A DNA stretch of 64,000 bases. Source: Crocinitomicaceae bacterium. GTDB lineage: Bacteria > Bacteroidota > Bacteroidia > Flavobacteriales_G > Salibacteraceae. How positions within the stretch are numbered: position 1 is the stretch's first letter; the number at the start of each line of letters is the position of its first letter. The notes below the pieces were generated by a model that ran no database searches, was not told the DNA's origin, and saw nothing but the letters and a program-made list of their open reading frames with translations. The stretch covers positions 124,001 through 188,000 of the forward strand of contig PAVO01000007.1 of the NCBI GenBank assembly GCA_002713215.1, in the 5' to 3' direction. Positions 26,405-35,349 of the stretch are shown here, one piece after another. The position numbers and the translations under genes are program-made.

Positions 26405-26851
26405 TCATTTCATTGAGCTCTCACGACAAAACCGCGAATCAAACAACACTTCTTTCTCACCATCTGAGAAGTCACCGAGCGCTTGACCAGAACGCAGCGA
26501 AGCGCGTTCCATAGAAAGACCGAGTTCAGTTGCGACTTTTGCTGGAAGCGTACATTCGTATTGCCAATTGGCTTCTCGCAAATAAACAAAACGACATCCA
26601 TTTCTACTTTGAGAAACCGAAAGCAAACTTTGTCTCATTATAAGGGGATTGGTCAGTGTTCTGCGCTTGCTTTGGCATTGCTGTAGTGCGCGACCTATAT
26701 CTCGGATCCCCAAAATGTAGTCATCCGTTGCCTGCTTAGGCAATGTGTGTGTGATGTCCCCCACTTTATAATCCGCAAACTCTCCCTCGGCTGAAAGTGC
26801 TGAAGATGATATCCCCAGCGCCAACAACAAACTCAACATAACTCGAAACAT
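26405..26851 (-). CDS. Small exported cysteine-containing protein, unknown
   Basis: 148 residues. A signal peptide (VMLSLLLALGISSSALSA) precedes a basic mature domain with five cysteines, including QQCQSKRR, NGCRFVY, YECTLPAK and RFCRESS. A start with AAGGAG five bases upstream is clear. It is nine bases after the annealing-protein gene and probably shares its transcript, which is odd for a periplasmic protein. I do not recognise it. Confidence 0.65.
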   Translation of the reverse strand: MFRVMLSLLLALGISSSALSAEGEFADYKVGDITHTLPKQATDDYILGIRDIGRALQQCQSKRRTLTNPLIMRQSLLSVSQSRNGCRFVYLREANWQYECTLPAKVATELGLSMERASLRSGQALGDFSDGEKEVLFDSRFCRESSMK

Positions 26852-26860
26852 CCTGTCTCC

Positions 26861-27604
26861 TTAATGCGAATTGTGCATTACTAATTTCTTAACAACATCC
26901 AAGCTCAAATCCTTTTGCTCAATTACCTTGTCGTTCATCATGTATTCTTCAGCCAATATCTTATCAGTTTTATTGGCTGTGTCGTTGTACAGCTTTAATA
27001 ATGTTTTCAAGCCATCACGACCATTCTTAGAAACCAGCTCTGAAAGACGGTTGCGAAGTGAAGAATCTTCCATCGTTTCCATTTCTTCGCCAGGATCATC
27101 ACCTAAGCCTAACGAAACAAGGATGCGCTTCGTTGCAGACGCTTCAGCAGCTGCACTAAGACCATCGGGGTGATTGTCATCACGTGCACCCACACCGATT
27201 ACAGAAAACCATGGAACCTGATTATGCTTTGGCACTCGAATGTAGACAGTACCAACAACAATGCGCTGTTCTGAGTTAGAGTATTTACCAACATCATTGT
27301 AGGTAATGCTCAAAAGCGAACCGAAATGTTGATAGAACAAATCTTCACGTACTGACAAAGGAATATATTTGTCTGTATCACCAAATTTTGAATCTTCCGG
27401 CACAAGTTCATCGTACGCTTCCAGCATGGCCAATAAGCGTCCCTGAAAATTATCGCTGACAATCACATCATGAATTTCAGGCGTCATGCTTGGCGTCACT
27501 GGCGTCCAGTTTGAATCGTAACCAGCAGTATATACATCAGCGAAGTCTGCATTCATACCCATGGCTGTATCTCTCGTAATGTGTCGGTTTTGTGTTGCGT
27601 TCAT
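26861..27604 (-). CDS. Candidate Rad52-superfamily ssDNA annealing protein
   Basis: 247 residues, cytosolic. The middle resembles the Rad52/Sak fold pattern: YIPLSVREDLFYQHFG (small domain entry), a strand pair IVVGTVYIRVPKH, then SVIGVGARDDNHPDGL and an alanine-rich helix AAAEASATKRILVSLGLG, corresponding to the 'A-E-x-A-x-KRa-xxLG' helix of Rad52-type annealing proteins. Such proteins anneal complementary single strands during recombination and are common on phages and large plasmids. The next gene upstream carries a similar helix. This is pattern-based; a structure or profile comparison would decide it. Confidence 0.45.
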   Translation of the reverse strand: MNATQNRHITRDTAMGMNADFADVYTAGYDSNWTPVTPSMTPEIHDVIVSDNFQGRLLAMLEAYDELVPEDSKFGDTDKYIPLSVREDLFYQHFGSLLSITYNDVGKYSNSEQRIVVGTVYIRVPKHNQVPWFSVIGVGARDDNHPDGLSAAAEASATKRILVSLGLGDDPGEEMETMEDSSLRNRLSELVSKNGRDGLKTLLKLYNDTANKTDKILAEEYMMNDKVIEQKDLSLDVVKKLVMHNSH

Positions 27605-27618
27605 ATTCTATACTCCAG

Positions 27619-28626
27619 TTACAGTGGGCAATCTTCGTTAGCTACATAGTGCTCGTACAGTTTTTCAAGCTCTACCATAGGCATGTTTCTGAAAGAGTTC
27701 GGACCTCTGTCACCCACAACTCGCTTAATGAACGCGGCAACCTTGACCGATTTATGGTTTCTTTCTTTGGCCTCTTTAACCAATTTCAGTAGGTTTTCCC
27801 TGAAATTGATGTCATCACGATTTACGTCTTCCAGTGGGACACCGAAACCAGGTTTGCCTTCTTCAACGTCAGCAGGGGCTGGTTTTACTGGCGTCGCCGG
27901 ACGAGACTTTTTCTGACTCTTAGCGCGATTAGGCTTCACAGCAGGAGCCTTGCTCTTATCTTTACCTTTAGGCTGCGTCTCCAAAGGGAGTGACGCTTGC
28001 GTTTCTGTCACTTGCTCTTTGTCCGCACTTTCAGCATATTTGGCTGAGCTGTCATCCTTGGTGTCGACTGCTACCTGCTTTTCTACTTTGGCATCGTTAG
28101 GCGCTTTATCTTTGGCCTCTTCGCGCTGCGCTTGAACATTCTTGTTTGCTGACGCAAGAGCGCGCTCAATTGCTTGATCTGAAAACAAACGGAATCGGCG
28201 AAGAACGCGTCGTTTAGCACGGCTTTCTGCTTCCAGTAATTGCTTTGAGATCATGCTTTGAGGACCAACATCTGCACGAGCCGTGGCTAAAAGGTGATAA
28301 CCCTCTTTAGTCAACATCCATAGTTCGGCCTGAACCTCATGTTCAACAGCATTTGCGATGTGTGAATGTACAATAAGGCGACCACCACAAACCTGCATCA
28401 AAATGCGAGTCATCTGTGCGTAAGTAACAATACGCGCCAAATTGAACGTATTGGTTTCAGGGTCGAACACTTCCTTTTGTGGCAACGATGCGATGCGCTC
28501 TTGAACAACACGAAGTGATGGTTCTAATGCTTTGAACGCTTCATCAACGGCTTCAAAGCTTGGGCTGTTATCGTAACAACCCGGGCGCGGATTTAAAAAT
28601 ATCTTTTGTGGCTGCATATGTTCCAT
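27619..28626 (-). CDS. Unknown protein, possibly Rad52-like with linker
   Basis: 335 residues, soluble. The N-terminal 170 residues contain ARIVTYAQMTRILMQVCGG, a beta segment EVQAELWMLTKEGYHLLA and a helix LLEAESRAKRRVLRRFRLF, which parallels the AAEASATKRILVSLGL helix of the next gene. A long Lys/Ala/Pro-rich linker (about 175-265) joins a C-terminal domain (NFRENLLKLVKEAKERNHKS). The pair may be partners or related annealing proteins, with the tail giving DNA or partner contact. A CTTTGTTATA motif lies just upstream at 28643. Confidence 0.5.
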   Translation of the reverse strand: MEHMQPQKIFLNPRPGCYDNSPSFEAVDEAFKALEPSLRVVQERIASLPQKEVFDPETNTFNLARIVTYAQMTRILMQVCGGRLIVHSHIANAVEHEVQAELWMLTKEGYHLLATARADVGPQSMISKQLLEAESRAKRRVLRRFRLFSDQAIERALASANKNVQAQREEAKDKAPNDAKVEKQVAVDTKDDSSAKYAESADKEQVTETQASLPLETQPKGKDKSKAPAVKPNRAKSQKKSRPATPVKPAPADVEEGKPGFGVPLEDVNRDDINFRENLLKLVKEAKERNHKSVKVAAFIKRVVGDRGPNSFRNMPMVELEKLYEHYVANEDCPL

Positions 28627-28739
28627 TGAGCTAACCTCTCAACTTTGTTATATGCTTTATTATATTAGATTATGAGACAGATGCAACAACTATCTCGAAA
28701 TAATTGATATATTTCAATGTAAGCAAATTTGACGTTGAT

Positions 28740-29303
28740 TTATTTCAATCTTTTGTCGCAGGCTCTTGCGAGAAGTGACGAGCATGACTCCATGCTTTCA
28801 GTATCAAGGCACTGATTATCTAAAAGGATAAGTGATGAACTTATTGCGGGTTCTGACTTAAACCACTCCGCCAGATCTAGTACGCTCTGGTATAGTGTTG
28901 CGTCATCATTTCGAATTGCGGTCACAGGAAGTAAAACAAACAGGTCAAATTCCCCTTGTAAGGAATTAACCATTGCCTTGAATATTTCTACATTCTCGAC
29001 ATAAAAACATTCATGCGGCTCTACCAGGTGTTCGTTCTCCCACCCAGTAAAGCTAATGAAGCAAACTCTGCTGGCGCTATCTTTATTGACAGTGATTGCC
29101 GAGTTCACTTTGTTCAGATCTTTTTCAGAAAGCCCGTATATGCCACGTTCAAAAAGTTCAACGCCGTTATAGTAAAGCCCATTGGATTTAGGCTTTAACT
29201 CTCCACTAACGTTGTTCATTTCAGCACCCCATTCTCCCATTCCAATACCGGAAAAGAAGTCGGAGGCGCTTCCTTGTGGCTCTACGAACTTTCTGCGGGT
29301 CAC
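28740..29303 (-). CDS. Unknown cytosolic protein
   Basis: 187 residues. The second half alternates strands and helices (SRVCFISFTGWENEHLV, EFDLFVLLPVTAIRNDDA, SSSLILLDNQCLDT), which suggests a Rossmann-like fold without a Walker motif. It directly abuts the stop of the membrane-protein gene that precedes it (29304). The first gene of this three-gene set, 30073-30522, has a similar alternating pattern, so both may be soluble partners of the membrane protein. No family recognised. Confidence 0.65.
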   Translation of the reverse strand: MTRRKFVEPQGSASDFFSGIGMGEWGAEMNNVSGELKPKSNGLYYNGVELFERGIYGLSEKDLNKVNSAITVNKDSASRVCFISFTGWENEHLVEPHECFYVENVEIFKAMVNSLQGEFDLFVLLPVTAIRNDDATLYQSVLDLAEWFKSEPAISSSLILLDNQCLDTESMESCSSLLARACDKRLK

Positions 29304-30089
29304 TTATTTCACCTCACCTTCTTGGCCATCAACTGCACGCTGGATTAACACTCTGATCATTACACCAGCACCAAACATAAGAAGAGTCATTTTAACGGCA
29401 TTGATAATGACCGTAAGAAAAGCAATATCTTCACGTGAAAGGAACACTGTGAATGCGCTTAGTAAAATGTAAGCCACACCCAGAGCTAAAGCCATCGGCT
29501 GCTCAACAAGCATAAGGATTGAGCGAAATGGGATCGCATAATCATTTCTATAAAGTGGAAATGACTTCGCAGAAATACCAGCGGCCTTGCAGTTTTTGCG
29601 CACTCCACTGTTATATACATGCTGAACAAAAGCCACAAGAGCAGTTGATACAACAAGTGCTACGCCAGCAAGCAATAAGAAATACTGGAATTCGCTGATA
29701 ACCAAATCCTCAAGCTTTTGCCCGGGTTGCAATTCTGGAGCAGTAATGCCGACGATCATTAAAACGACAATCATGGTAAACATAAAGGTCACCATCGCCT
29801 TACCGATACTCCACAATGTACTGAAAAAAGAAACGTCAGCCAGATTTTTCACCGCTCGTTTTGCTATCAGCCCGCCGAACAATAAGAATGCCGACATTCT
29901 CAACACTTCGTTGAGCATAGACTTGGCCAAGATCCCCTCTAAAACCAAATCAGAGGCATACTGGGCTTTCAGCGAATACTCAAAGGTGTATATCCCCATG
30001 AACGTCGCGAAAGCAAAGAGAAGCAGCATCTTGGACTGCCTCATGAAGTCACTCGCAATTATCTTTTGCACGTTAAAGCTCCTTTTCAT
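29304..30089 (-). CDS. Multi-pass membrane protein, unknown
   Basis: 261 residues with about six membrane segments: MLLLFAFATFMGIYTF, MSAFLLFGGLIAK, FMFTMIVVLMIVGI, FLLLAGVALVVSTALVAF, LALGVAYILLSAFTVFL and FLTVIINAVKMTLLMFGAGV. No family is recognisable. Its start overlaps the end of 30073-30522 by 17 bases, and it abuts 28740-29303, making a tight three-gene operon. It lies near dotA, so a transfer-related role is possible, but this is only neighbourhood. Confidence 0.75.
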   Translation of the reverse strand: MKRSFNVQKIIASDFMRQSKMLLLFAFATFMGIYTFEYSLKAQYASDLVLEGILAKSMLNEVLRMSAFLLFGGLIAKRAVKNLADVSFFSTLWSIGKAMVTFMFTMIVVLMIVGITAPELQPGQKLEDLVISEFQYFLLLAGVALVVSTALVAFVQHVYNSGVRKNCKAAGISAKSFPLYRNDYAIPFRSILMLVEQPMALALGVAYILLSAFTVFLSREDIAFLTVIINAVKMTLLMFGAGVMIRVLIQRAVDGQEGEVK

Positions 30090-30522
30090 GCATTTTTGCC
30101 TTGAGCTCTCCTATTTCAAGGCATTCAACATCAAGCTCTGCGCTTAATGCTTCGTGTAATTCATTTGCACCATTGATCTTAGAAAAGTCTTTAATAATGA
30201 TGATTTTCTTATTATCCACAGCCATGCTTCTGATCACAGCTACAACGGAAGGTAACTCATCCCCCTCCCACGCATCATCGCAACCAATGCAAACCAATGA
30301 GTTATAACCAGATGGAATTGGGTAAACAGTAGAGCGCTCAAATGTACCATTGATTGAACGGCTTAAGAGCGTCTCACGAACACGCAACCCTTTAAACAAC
30401 CCGTACAGCTTGGCATGCTCATGAGTCTCCATCATAGGGTACTCTGCTGTCAGAACACCTGACGATAAAAAATCACCAGTATTATCTTTGGTTGGGATTG
30501 GATTAATTATAATTGCGGCCAT
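30073..30522 (-). CDS. Unknown protein, first of a three-gene operon
   Basis: 149 residues, soluble. A central part alternates strand and helix (YNSLVCIGCDDAWEGDELP, KKIIIIKDFSKINGANELHE). It has no signal peptide, membrane segment or nucleotide-binding motif that I recognise. A strong -35/-10 pair lies 37-66 bases upstream, and it overlaps the downstream membrane-protein gene by 17 bases. Confidence 0.65.
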   Translation of the reverse strand: MAAIIINPIPTKDNTGDFLSSGVLTAEYPMMETHEHAKLYGLFKGLRVRETLLSRSINGTFERSTVYPIPSGYNSLVCIGCDDAWEGDELPSVVAVIRSMAVDNKKIIIIKDFSKINGANELHEALSAELDVECLEIGELKAKMHEKEL

Positions 30523-30558
30523 AACGGCGGACTTTCCATGTTTGTTAATTACTTGGTT

Positions 30559-30588
30559 ATAATACCATTAACTATTACCCACAGTCAA
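30559..30588 (-). promoter_or_regulatory. Sigma70 promoter of 30522 operon
   Basis: Minus strand: -35 TTGACT (plus 30583-30588), 18-base spacer, -10 TATTAT (plus 30559-30564), followed by the recurring TATAACCAAG motif (plus 30552-30561). Start codon about 37 bases on. Confidence 0.65.
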
Positions 30589-30604
30589 CGGCGGTGACAG
30601 CCTA

Positions 30605-33600
30605 TTAGCTATCACCGCTGCTACCACCATCCCCGCCATCTGGGCCGCCTAGCGGGAAGTTATCGTCTTCATCCGCATTGTCTTTGGCTTGCTTATTTCT
30701 AAATTCAACAACGGTTTGAATGAATGCTTCTTTAGAACCAAATTCTGCATCAATACGGTTCATCATATCTTCGTTTTCTTCTGTGGCCTGACGCATTTGA
30801 GTTTTGCTCATCCCCTTATTGGCGTCATGGTTAGCTGCCCATTTTGCAGCCAGCGCATTAGGAATTGATGCCGCTTGTTTCATTAACTCCGCTTGAACAT
30901 AATTTTCGAAACCAAGGCCATCAATCTTCTGCTCATCATTACTCTTTTGAAGGCGCAATTTCTCATTCATTGCATCTGGGAAGCTCTTCATGAAACCAAG
31001 CGCTTGTTTGAACATAACGAACAAGACAACGAAATAAGTTACAAACATCATTACACGGAACACCAACGCACCGATTGAATATGAGCTGCCGGCAGATACA
31101 TCTAATCCCGAATAAATTAAGGCAAAGATTGTATTTACGAGGAACAGTGCAATCGACACCATTGTCCAGGCGATCACCGCACCTATACCGAAGAAGAATG
31201 GCTTGATGTAATTACCAAGAAAACCTTCGTAGAACTCTTGGAACCCACGTTCATAATTCTTTTCGACATCCTTAAGCTTCAACAATGCATATAGCGGGAT
31301 AACGAACGCAACCACGGAAATACCAAGCAACCACAGCAAGAACACACTAATGCTGTAAATGAAAGCCAACATAGGGATGATGTATGCGAAGAAAACACCG
31401 ACCATAAATAACGTAAGAACAAATGGCATCATTGTGTCCAGCACCGTTTCCGCAGGAATACTGATTGCAGAAATAACAGCAAAAACAGTTCGAGCAGCAC
31501 CCTTCATAAATTTCAGAATAGGTCCACTTAACTTGCTAGACATTTTCTTTAACTTAGCTTTAGTGCGATCCCATATCCCAGCTTTCTTTTTCTTACTGTC
31601 AGCATCTGCCTCACCACCTATAGAACCAGCTTCAGAGTCAACACCAGCGAACATAGTGCGGTTTAACACTTTAACGAAAGCACTGGTACCAACGATAGCC
31701 AGCATGTTGTTCATCATATCGTGACCCATGCTTGATAACGCGACGATTGGATGCTTTTGCCCTGACAAACATTGATCGTACGAGCCGTCATAACATGCCT
31801 TGAAACCTTGACTCAAACTCGCATTAGGAGACATACCTGATGCTGATTTTATGTGCTCGATAGGTTCGAAGAACATGTAGGTAACGAACGACATCAATAT
31901 GTTCATCGACTGCTCTGTTTCCTTGTCCGGAGAAACCCCTCCAGGCCCCGGGTACTTGCCGACACCTGCCACACCAGGCATTAATAAAGCAGTGCCATCA
32001 AGTGGTGTGAATGTCTTTTCTTGAAGACGATTAAGGATTGTTTCTGAGTCTTGTGTAAAAGCTTCTGTCGCGACGAAGTATTCGTTATCACCACCACCAG
32101 AAAACGATACCGCATTTTCGATCGAGTCAACCATATGCTTCGCATTGCTGTAATGCTTAGACATGTAAAGTAAACTGCCACCAAATGTAGTCCAACCTTT
32201 CAGGCGTAAATTGACGTCCTTTTCACGTTCTATATTCGCTTCATTTAATGCTTTGCTAAGGGCGTGTGATGTTCCCAGTTTTACCGACATCGTGTATCCC
32301 GTGATAAGCATTTGGCTAACACGCATCTGCTTGAAGTATTCTTCCGCAATTTCGGTTTCCATCTTTGCTTGCTTGGAAAGGTTCAATTGCTGTTGCGGAG
32401 AATTGTCTGGCGCTGGCTTAGGGAGCCACTCACCACCTACTTCATGAATATCAGTGTTGGGCTCACCCAATAAGGTAGGGTAACGAAGGTATCTATCATG
32501 CGGCCCAGAGCCTCGTTCTTCTTCAGCCAAGAACTCTACGCACTCAAGGCCAGCAGCTTGTGCAGCAAAAAGGTCCTCAAGGTCAGATGATGAACTTTCA
32601 TTGTATTTGGCAATAAACAAGCGATCTTCTTGGTGACTTGCCCAGTTAATCGCGCAGTGGTAACGCTGGAACGTTTTAGCGACTTCGCGTGCTTCATCGA
32701 GCAAGTAGTCGATACCAAAATAATGTTCCCTATTTTCGTTTACGCCATAATATCGATTGAAGAATGCCCAGCCAAAAAGTCCATCACTAAGCGCATCTGG
32801 CTCTTCTAAAACCACACCACCAAGCATTGCGTTGGTAGCGACAAGGTGCTTCAACTGAATTTCATCGTTACTACCTTCACCCATTTCTGCATCACTAGAA
32901 AGGCGGGACTCAATTACCGTTCTGGCTTTTTCTATGAATAGATCTTCAAGCTTTTTGTAACGTTCGTCATCGGTTAGATCTGACTGATTTAATATCCGCT
33001 CAACACCTGCTCTGGTGGCTCGTCTGAATGAAGGGTAAATCTGACTCGCTGAATATGCGTCTTGGATATCCTCAGTAACATCTTCCAGATCCCGACTAAA
33101 CCAAGCATCCGATTCTTCGTATAACGCATCGAATTTGTTGATGCCGTTATCGTAAGTGATCTTGCCACATGAATGACTGTGACCATACAAGTCAGGATCA
33201 TAGTTCATCGCATCTGTTAAGCCCCAGTCAACAGGGCACTTTCGTTCCCATGCAGGTCTCTTTTCAAACTTAACCGTAAGAATGCTATCCCGCTCACCGG
33301 CCTCCACTTCACCGACATAACCCAAGCACGCACTGTATCTATCAACAATGGTACTTTGGTCTTCCCCCACAAACGGCAAAGCCTGCATAACGCTGTTTGA
33401 GAAAAAGTGACTACCAGCATTGGCGTTCAAACTCATAATCGCCTGACGCGTACGCGCCTGACAGAGTTCGCTTTCTATCATCTCATTGGCAAAGACCTGA
33501 CTATCCTTGAGTAGCGTCCCTTCACTCAATTCAACATCCGTACTGGCCGTCTCGGAAGCAGCCAAGAATGTACTGTAGATGTAGTTACCACCCATAATGG

Positions 33601-34150
33601 AAGGCAATCCGCCGATAACCGCAGCGCCCTGTCCGAACGTTATGCCCCCAACAGGTAAAATGAGCAATATTAGGAAGCTGAAATACGAAACAAAACGTAC
33701 GGTGTCACCTTTGGAATCTGAAAACTCAAGGCTTCCCGTCTTGCGGATCATCGTTACATAGGTGTAAAACTTGTAGGAAACAATAGGTGTCGATACTGCC
33801 CAGCAAAAAACAGCAACAGCAGACATAAGTGCATAAATTATTGATGACAGGTCAATCGTGTCGGCAGCAAACTTTGTAAAATCACTATCAAGGGTATCTT
33901 CTGATACAAAAAGCAGTGACAACTCACGCCAAAATGGTTGCTCGAATATATCCTGATAAAATAGATACAAGGACTGGAAGGCGACGTCTTGTGGGCAGAT
34001 TTCACCATTAAGTGGTTTTACATCTTCACCACCTGTTACTGACACCATGCCGCAGGTAGTTGCAACACCTTCTTGTGCTGAAGCTGATCCACTGAACATA
34101 GTCAGTAGCGCCATGATAAGCAATGAAACAGCTATAATAGAGCGATTCAC
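30605..34150 (-). CDS. dotA: DotA/TraY-like integral membrane protein
   Basis: 1,181 residues. DotA (TraY in IncI plasmids) is a large polytopic inner-membrane protein required for type IVB transfer. A signal peptide (SLLIMALLTMFSGSASA) is followed by hydrophobic segments near 90-185, a long periplasmic region with paired cysteines, and a C-terminal cluster near 900-1070: GVFFAYIIPMLAFIYSISVF, FLLWLLGISVVAF, then GNYIKPFFFGIGAVIAWTMV, which matches the DotA 'YxxPlxxxIxW...RP...iG' signature. Size and layout fit DotA (about 1,050). Start is GTG with AAGGA nine bases upstream. A second, shorter DotA-like gene lies at the right edge. A GC-rich hairpin overlaps the stop. Confidence 0.8.
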   Translation of the reverse strand: MNRSIIAVSLLIMALLTMFSGSASAQEGVATTCGMVSVTGGEDVKPLNGEICPQDVAFQSLYLFYQDIFEQPFWRELSLLFVSEDTLDSDFTKFAADTIDLSSIIYALMSAVAVFCWAVSTPIVSYKFYTYVTMIRKTGSLEFSDSKGDTVRFVSYFSFLILLILPVGGITFGQGAAVIGGLPSIMGGNYIYSTFLAASETASTDVELSEGTLLKDSQVFANEMIESELCQARTRQAIMSLNANAGSHFFSNSVMQALPFVGEDQSTIVDRYSACLGYVGEVEAGERDSILTVKFEKRPAWERKCPVDWGLTDAMNYDPDLYGHSHSCGKITYDNGINKFDALYEESDAWFSRDLEDVTEDIQDAYSASQIYPSFRRATRAGVERILNQSDLTDDERYKKLEDLFIEKARTVIESRLSSDAEMGEGSNDEIQLKHLVATNAMLGGVVLEEPDALSDGLFGWAFFNRYYGVNENREHYFGIDYLLDEAREVAKTFQRYHCAINWASHQEDRLFIAKYNESSSSDLEDLFAAQAAGLECVEFLAEEERGSGPHDRYLRYPTLLGEPNTDIHEVGGEWLPKPAPDNSPQQQLNLSKQAKMETEIAEEYFKQMRVSQMLITGYTMSVKLGTSHALSKALNEANIEREKDVNLRLKGWTTFGGSLLYMSKHYSNAKHMVDSIENAVSFSGGGDNEYFVATEAFTQDSETILNRLQEKTFTPLDGTALLMPGVAGVGKYPGPGGVSPDKETEQSMNILMSFVTYMFFEPIEHIKSASGMSPNASLSQGFKACYDGSYDQCLSGQKHPIVALSSMGHDMMNNMLAIVGTSAFVKVLNRTMFAGVDSEAGSIGGEADADSKKKKAGIWDRTKAKLKKMSSKLSGPILKFMKGAARTVFAVISAISIPAETVLDTMMPFVLTLFMVGVFFAYIIPMLAFIYSISVFLLWLLGISVVAFVIPLYALLKLKDVEKNYERGFQEFYEGFLGNYIKPFFFGIGAVIAWTMVSIALFLVNTIFALIYSGLDVSAGSSYSIGALVFRVMMFVTYFVVLFVMFKQALGFMKSFPDAMNEKLRLQKSNDEQKIDGLGFENYVQAELMKQAASIPNALAAKWAANHDANKGMSKTQMRQATEENEDMMNRIDAEFGSKEAFIQTVVEFRNKQAKDNADEDDNFPLGGPDGGDGGSSGDS

Positions 34151-34212
34151 GTGACAACATCCTTGTTACTAAAGCGACCAACCTTCCTGTCGGACTGCCT
34201 ATAATCATAACA

Positions 34213-34240
34213 TAAAACGCCAACTCCAATCAGTTGGCGC
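34213..34240 (-). terminator. Rho-independent terminator after 34256-35266
   Basis: Minus-strand stem CGCCAACT/AGTTGGCG (plus 34219-34226 and 34232-34239), followed by TTTTATG. It separates the SLT-LysM gene from dotA. Confidence 0.7.
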
Positions 34241-34255
34241 TTAATTTGTTGTCAG

Positions 34256-35266
34256 CTAAATTCTGGTAGGTATTTTTATAATGTCACCAAAATACAAAGT
34301 ATCTCGCGTCCCCATACCATTGGCCTTCTTAATAAGGTCTATCCCTACTCCGGTACCAGACTGAAGTTGATACAAGCTCATCCCCTTCTTAACAAGAAGG
34401 CTAGACATACCTGTTTGGGGATCTGGTAGTGAAAGGATTGTGTGGGCTCTTAGACCTCTGTCGTCCGTGATGTTCGGGTTACCACGCAATAATTCGTCCG
34501 TATGAACACCTGTTCGTTTTGCAATTTTTTCAATTGTATCGCCAGGGTAAACCCACGCTGCCTCATTTTTAGCCAGCGCTTCGATATCATGGACATACTC
34601 AATGGTTTCCGAAAAATTAGGAATTCGAACACGGCCAGAGCGCTTTACATTGCCATGCCCGGCATTGAATGCAGCTAATGAATAGCGAAGCTGCTCCCAA
34701 TCACTTGGATTTGCATCTTCACCAAAAATAAGAGTGGTCAACCACACAAGATATCTTGCAGACGCCTCAGCACTGGCGTAGGGATTACCACGAAAGTCAC
34801 CTTGGTCATTCAGTAGGCCGAATTCTCTTGCTGTGTGATCAAGAAATTGAAAACATCCAACGGCGCCAGCTCTGTTCGCTCTCATGGTGCACTTACCACG
34901 CGATTCTTTCATAAGCTGGTTATAAAGCACATCTGCCGGCAGCCCGTAGTAATCCTCAATAACATCATAGATACCAAGGATCAATTCGCCATGGACCTTT
35001 TCCGTCTCATAAAAGTCAGCAAAATTTTCAGCTGGCTTCTTAAGCTTTTCCATCCGAGCAAACAATTCACTTTTGCTCAATTTGGTATTCTCACCATCGG
35101 CGATTTCGGTATTAGGCAATGCTTCGACCACGGAAGGAGCGTTTTCAATACTTCCTTCTTCTTTGTTGCCACCAGTCATCAGCAATAACGCCGCAAACAA
35201 AACAAAGACGACTACCAAATGTGTCGCCTTCATCTCTTTTATAGATATAAGTTTTATACTTTTCAT
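34256..35266 (-). CDS. SLT-domain lytic transglycosylase with two LysM
   Basis: 336 residues. A membrane anchor/leader (LVVVFVLFAALLLM) precedes an SLT domain with catalytic glutamate in NQLMKESRGKCTM and GAVGCFQFLDHTAREFGL, plus YSLAAFNAGHGNVKRSG. The C-terminal third holds two LysM-like modules: WVYPGDTIEKIAKRTGVHTD and LVKKGMSLYQLQSGTGVGID. It should bind and cleave peptidoglycan in the periplasm to help assemble the transfer channel. It is distinct from the LysM-free transglycosylase at 20691-21368, so the element carries two. Confidence 0.9.
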   Translation of the reverse strand: MKSIKLISIKEMKATHLVVVFVLFAALLLMTGGNKEEGSIENAPSVVEALPNTEIADGENTKLSKSELFARMEKLKKPAENFADFYETEKVHGELILGIYDVIEDYYGLPADVLYNQLMKESRGKCTMRANRAGAVGCFQFLDHTAREFGLLNDQGDFRGNPYASAEASARYLVWLTTLIFGEDANPSDWEQLRYSLAAFNAGHGNVKRSGRVRIPNFSETIEYVHDIEALAKNEAAWVYPGDTIEKIAKRTGVHTDELLRGNPNITDDRGLRAHTILSLPDPQTGMSSLLVKKGMSLYQLQSGTGVGIDLIKKANGMGTRDTLYFGDIIKIPTRI

Positions 35267-35349
35267 AGCCTTTAAGTTACACGCTAAACAATAAAGTAGG
35301 GTTATATTATACTACATTTTTGTTGTTACGTGCAACTCAGGCAAAAGTG

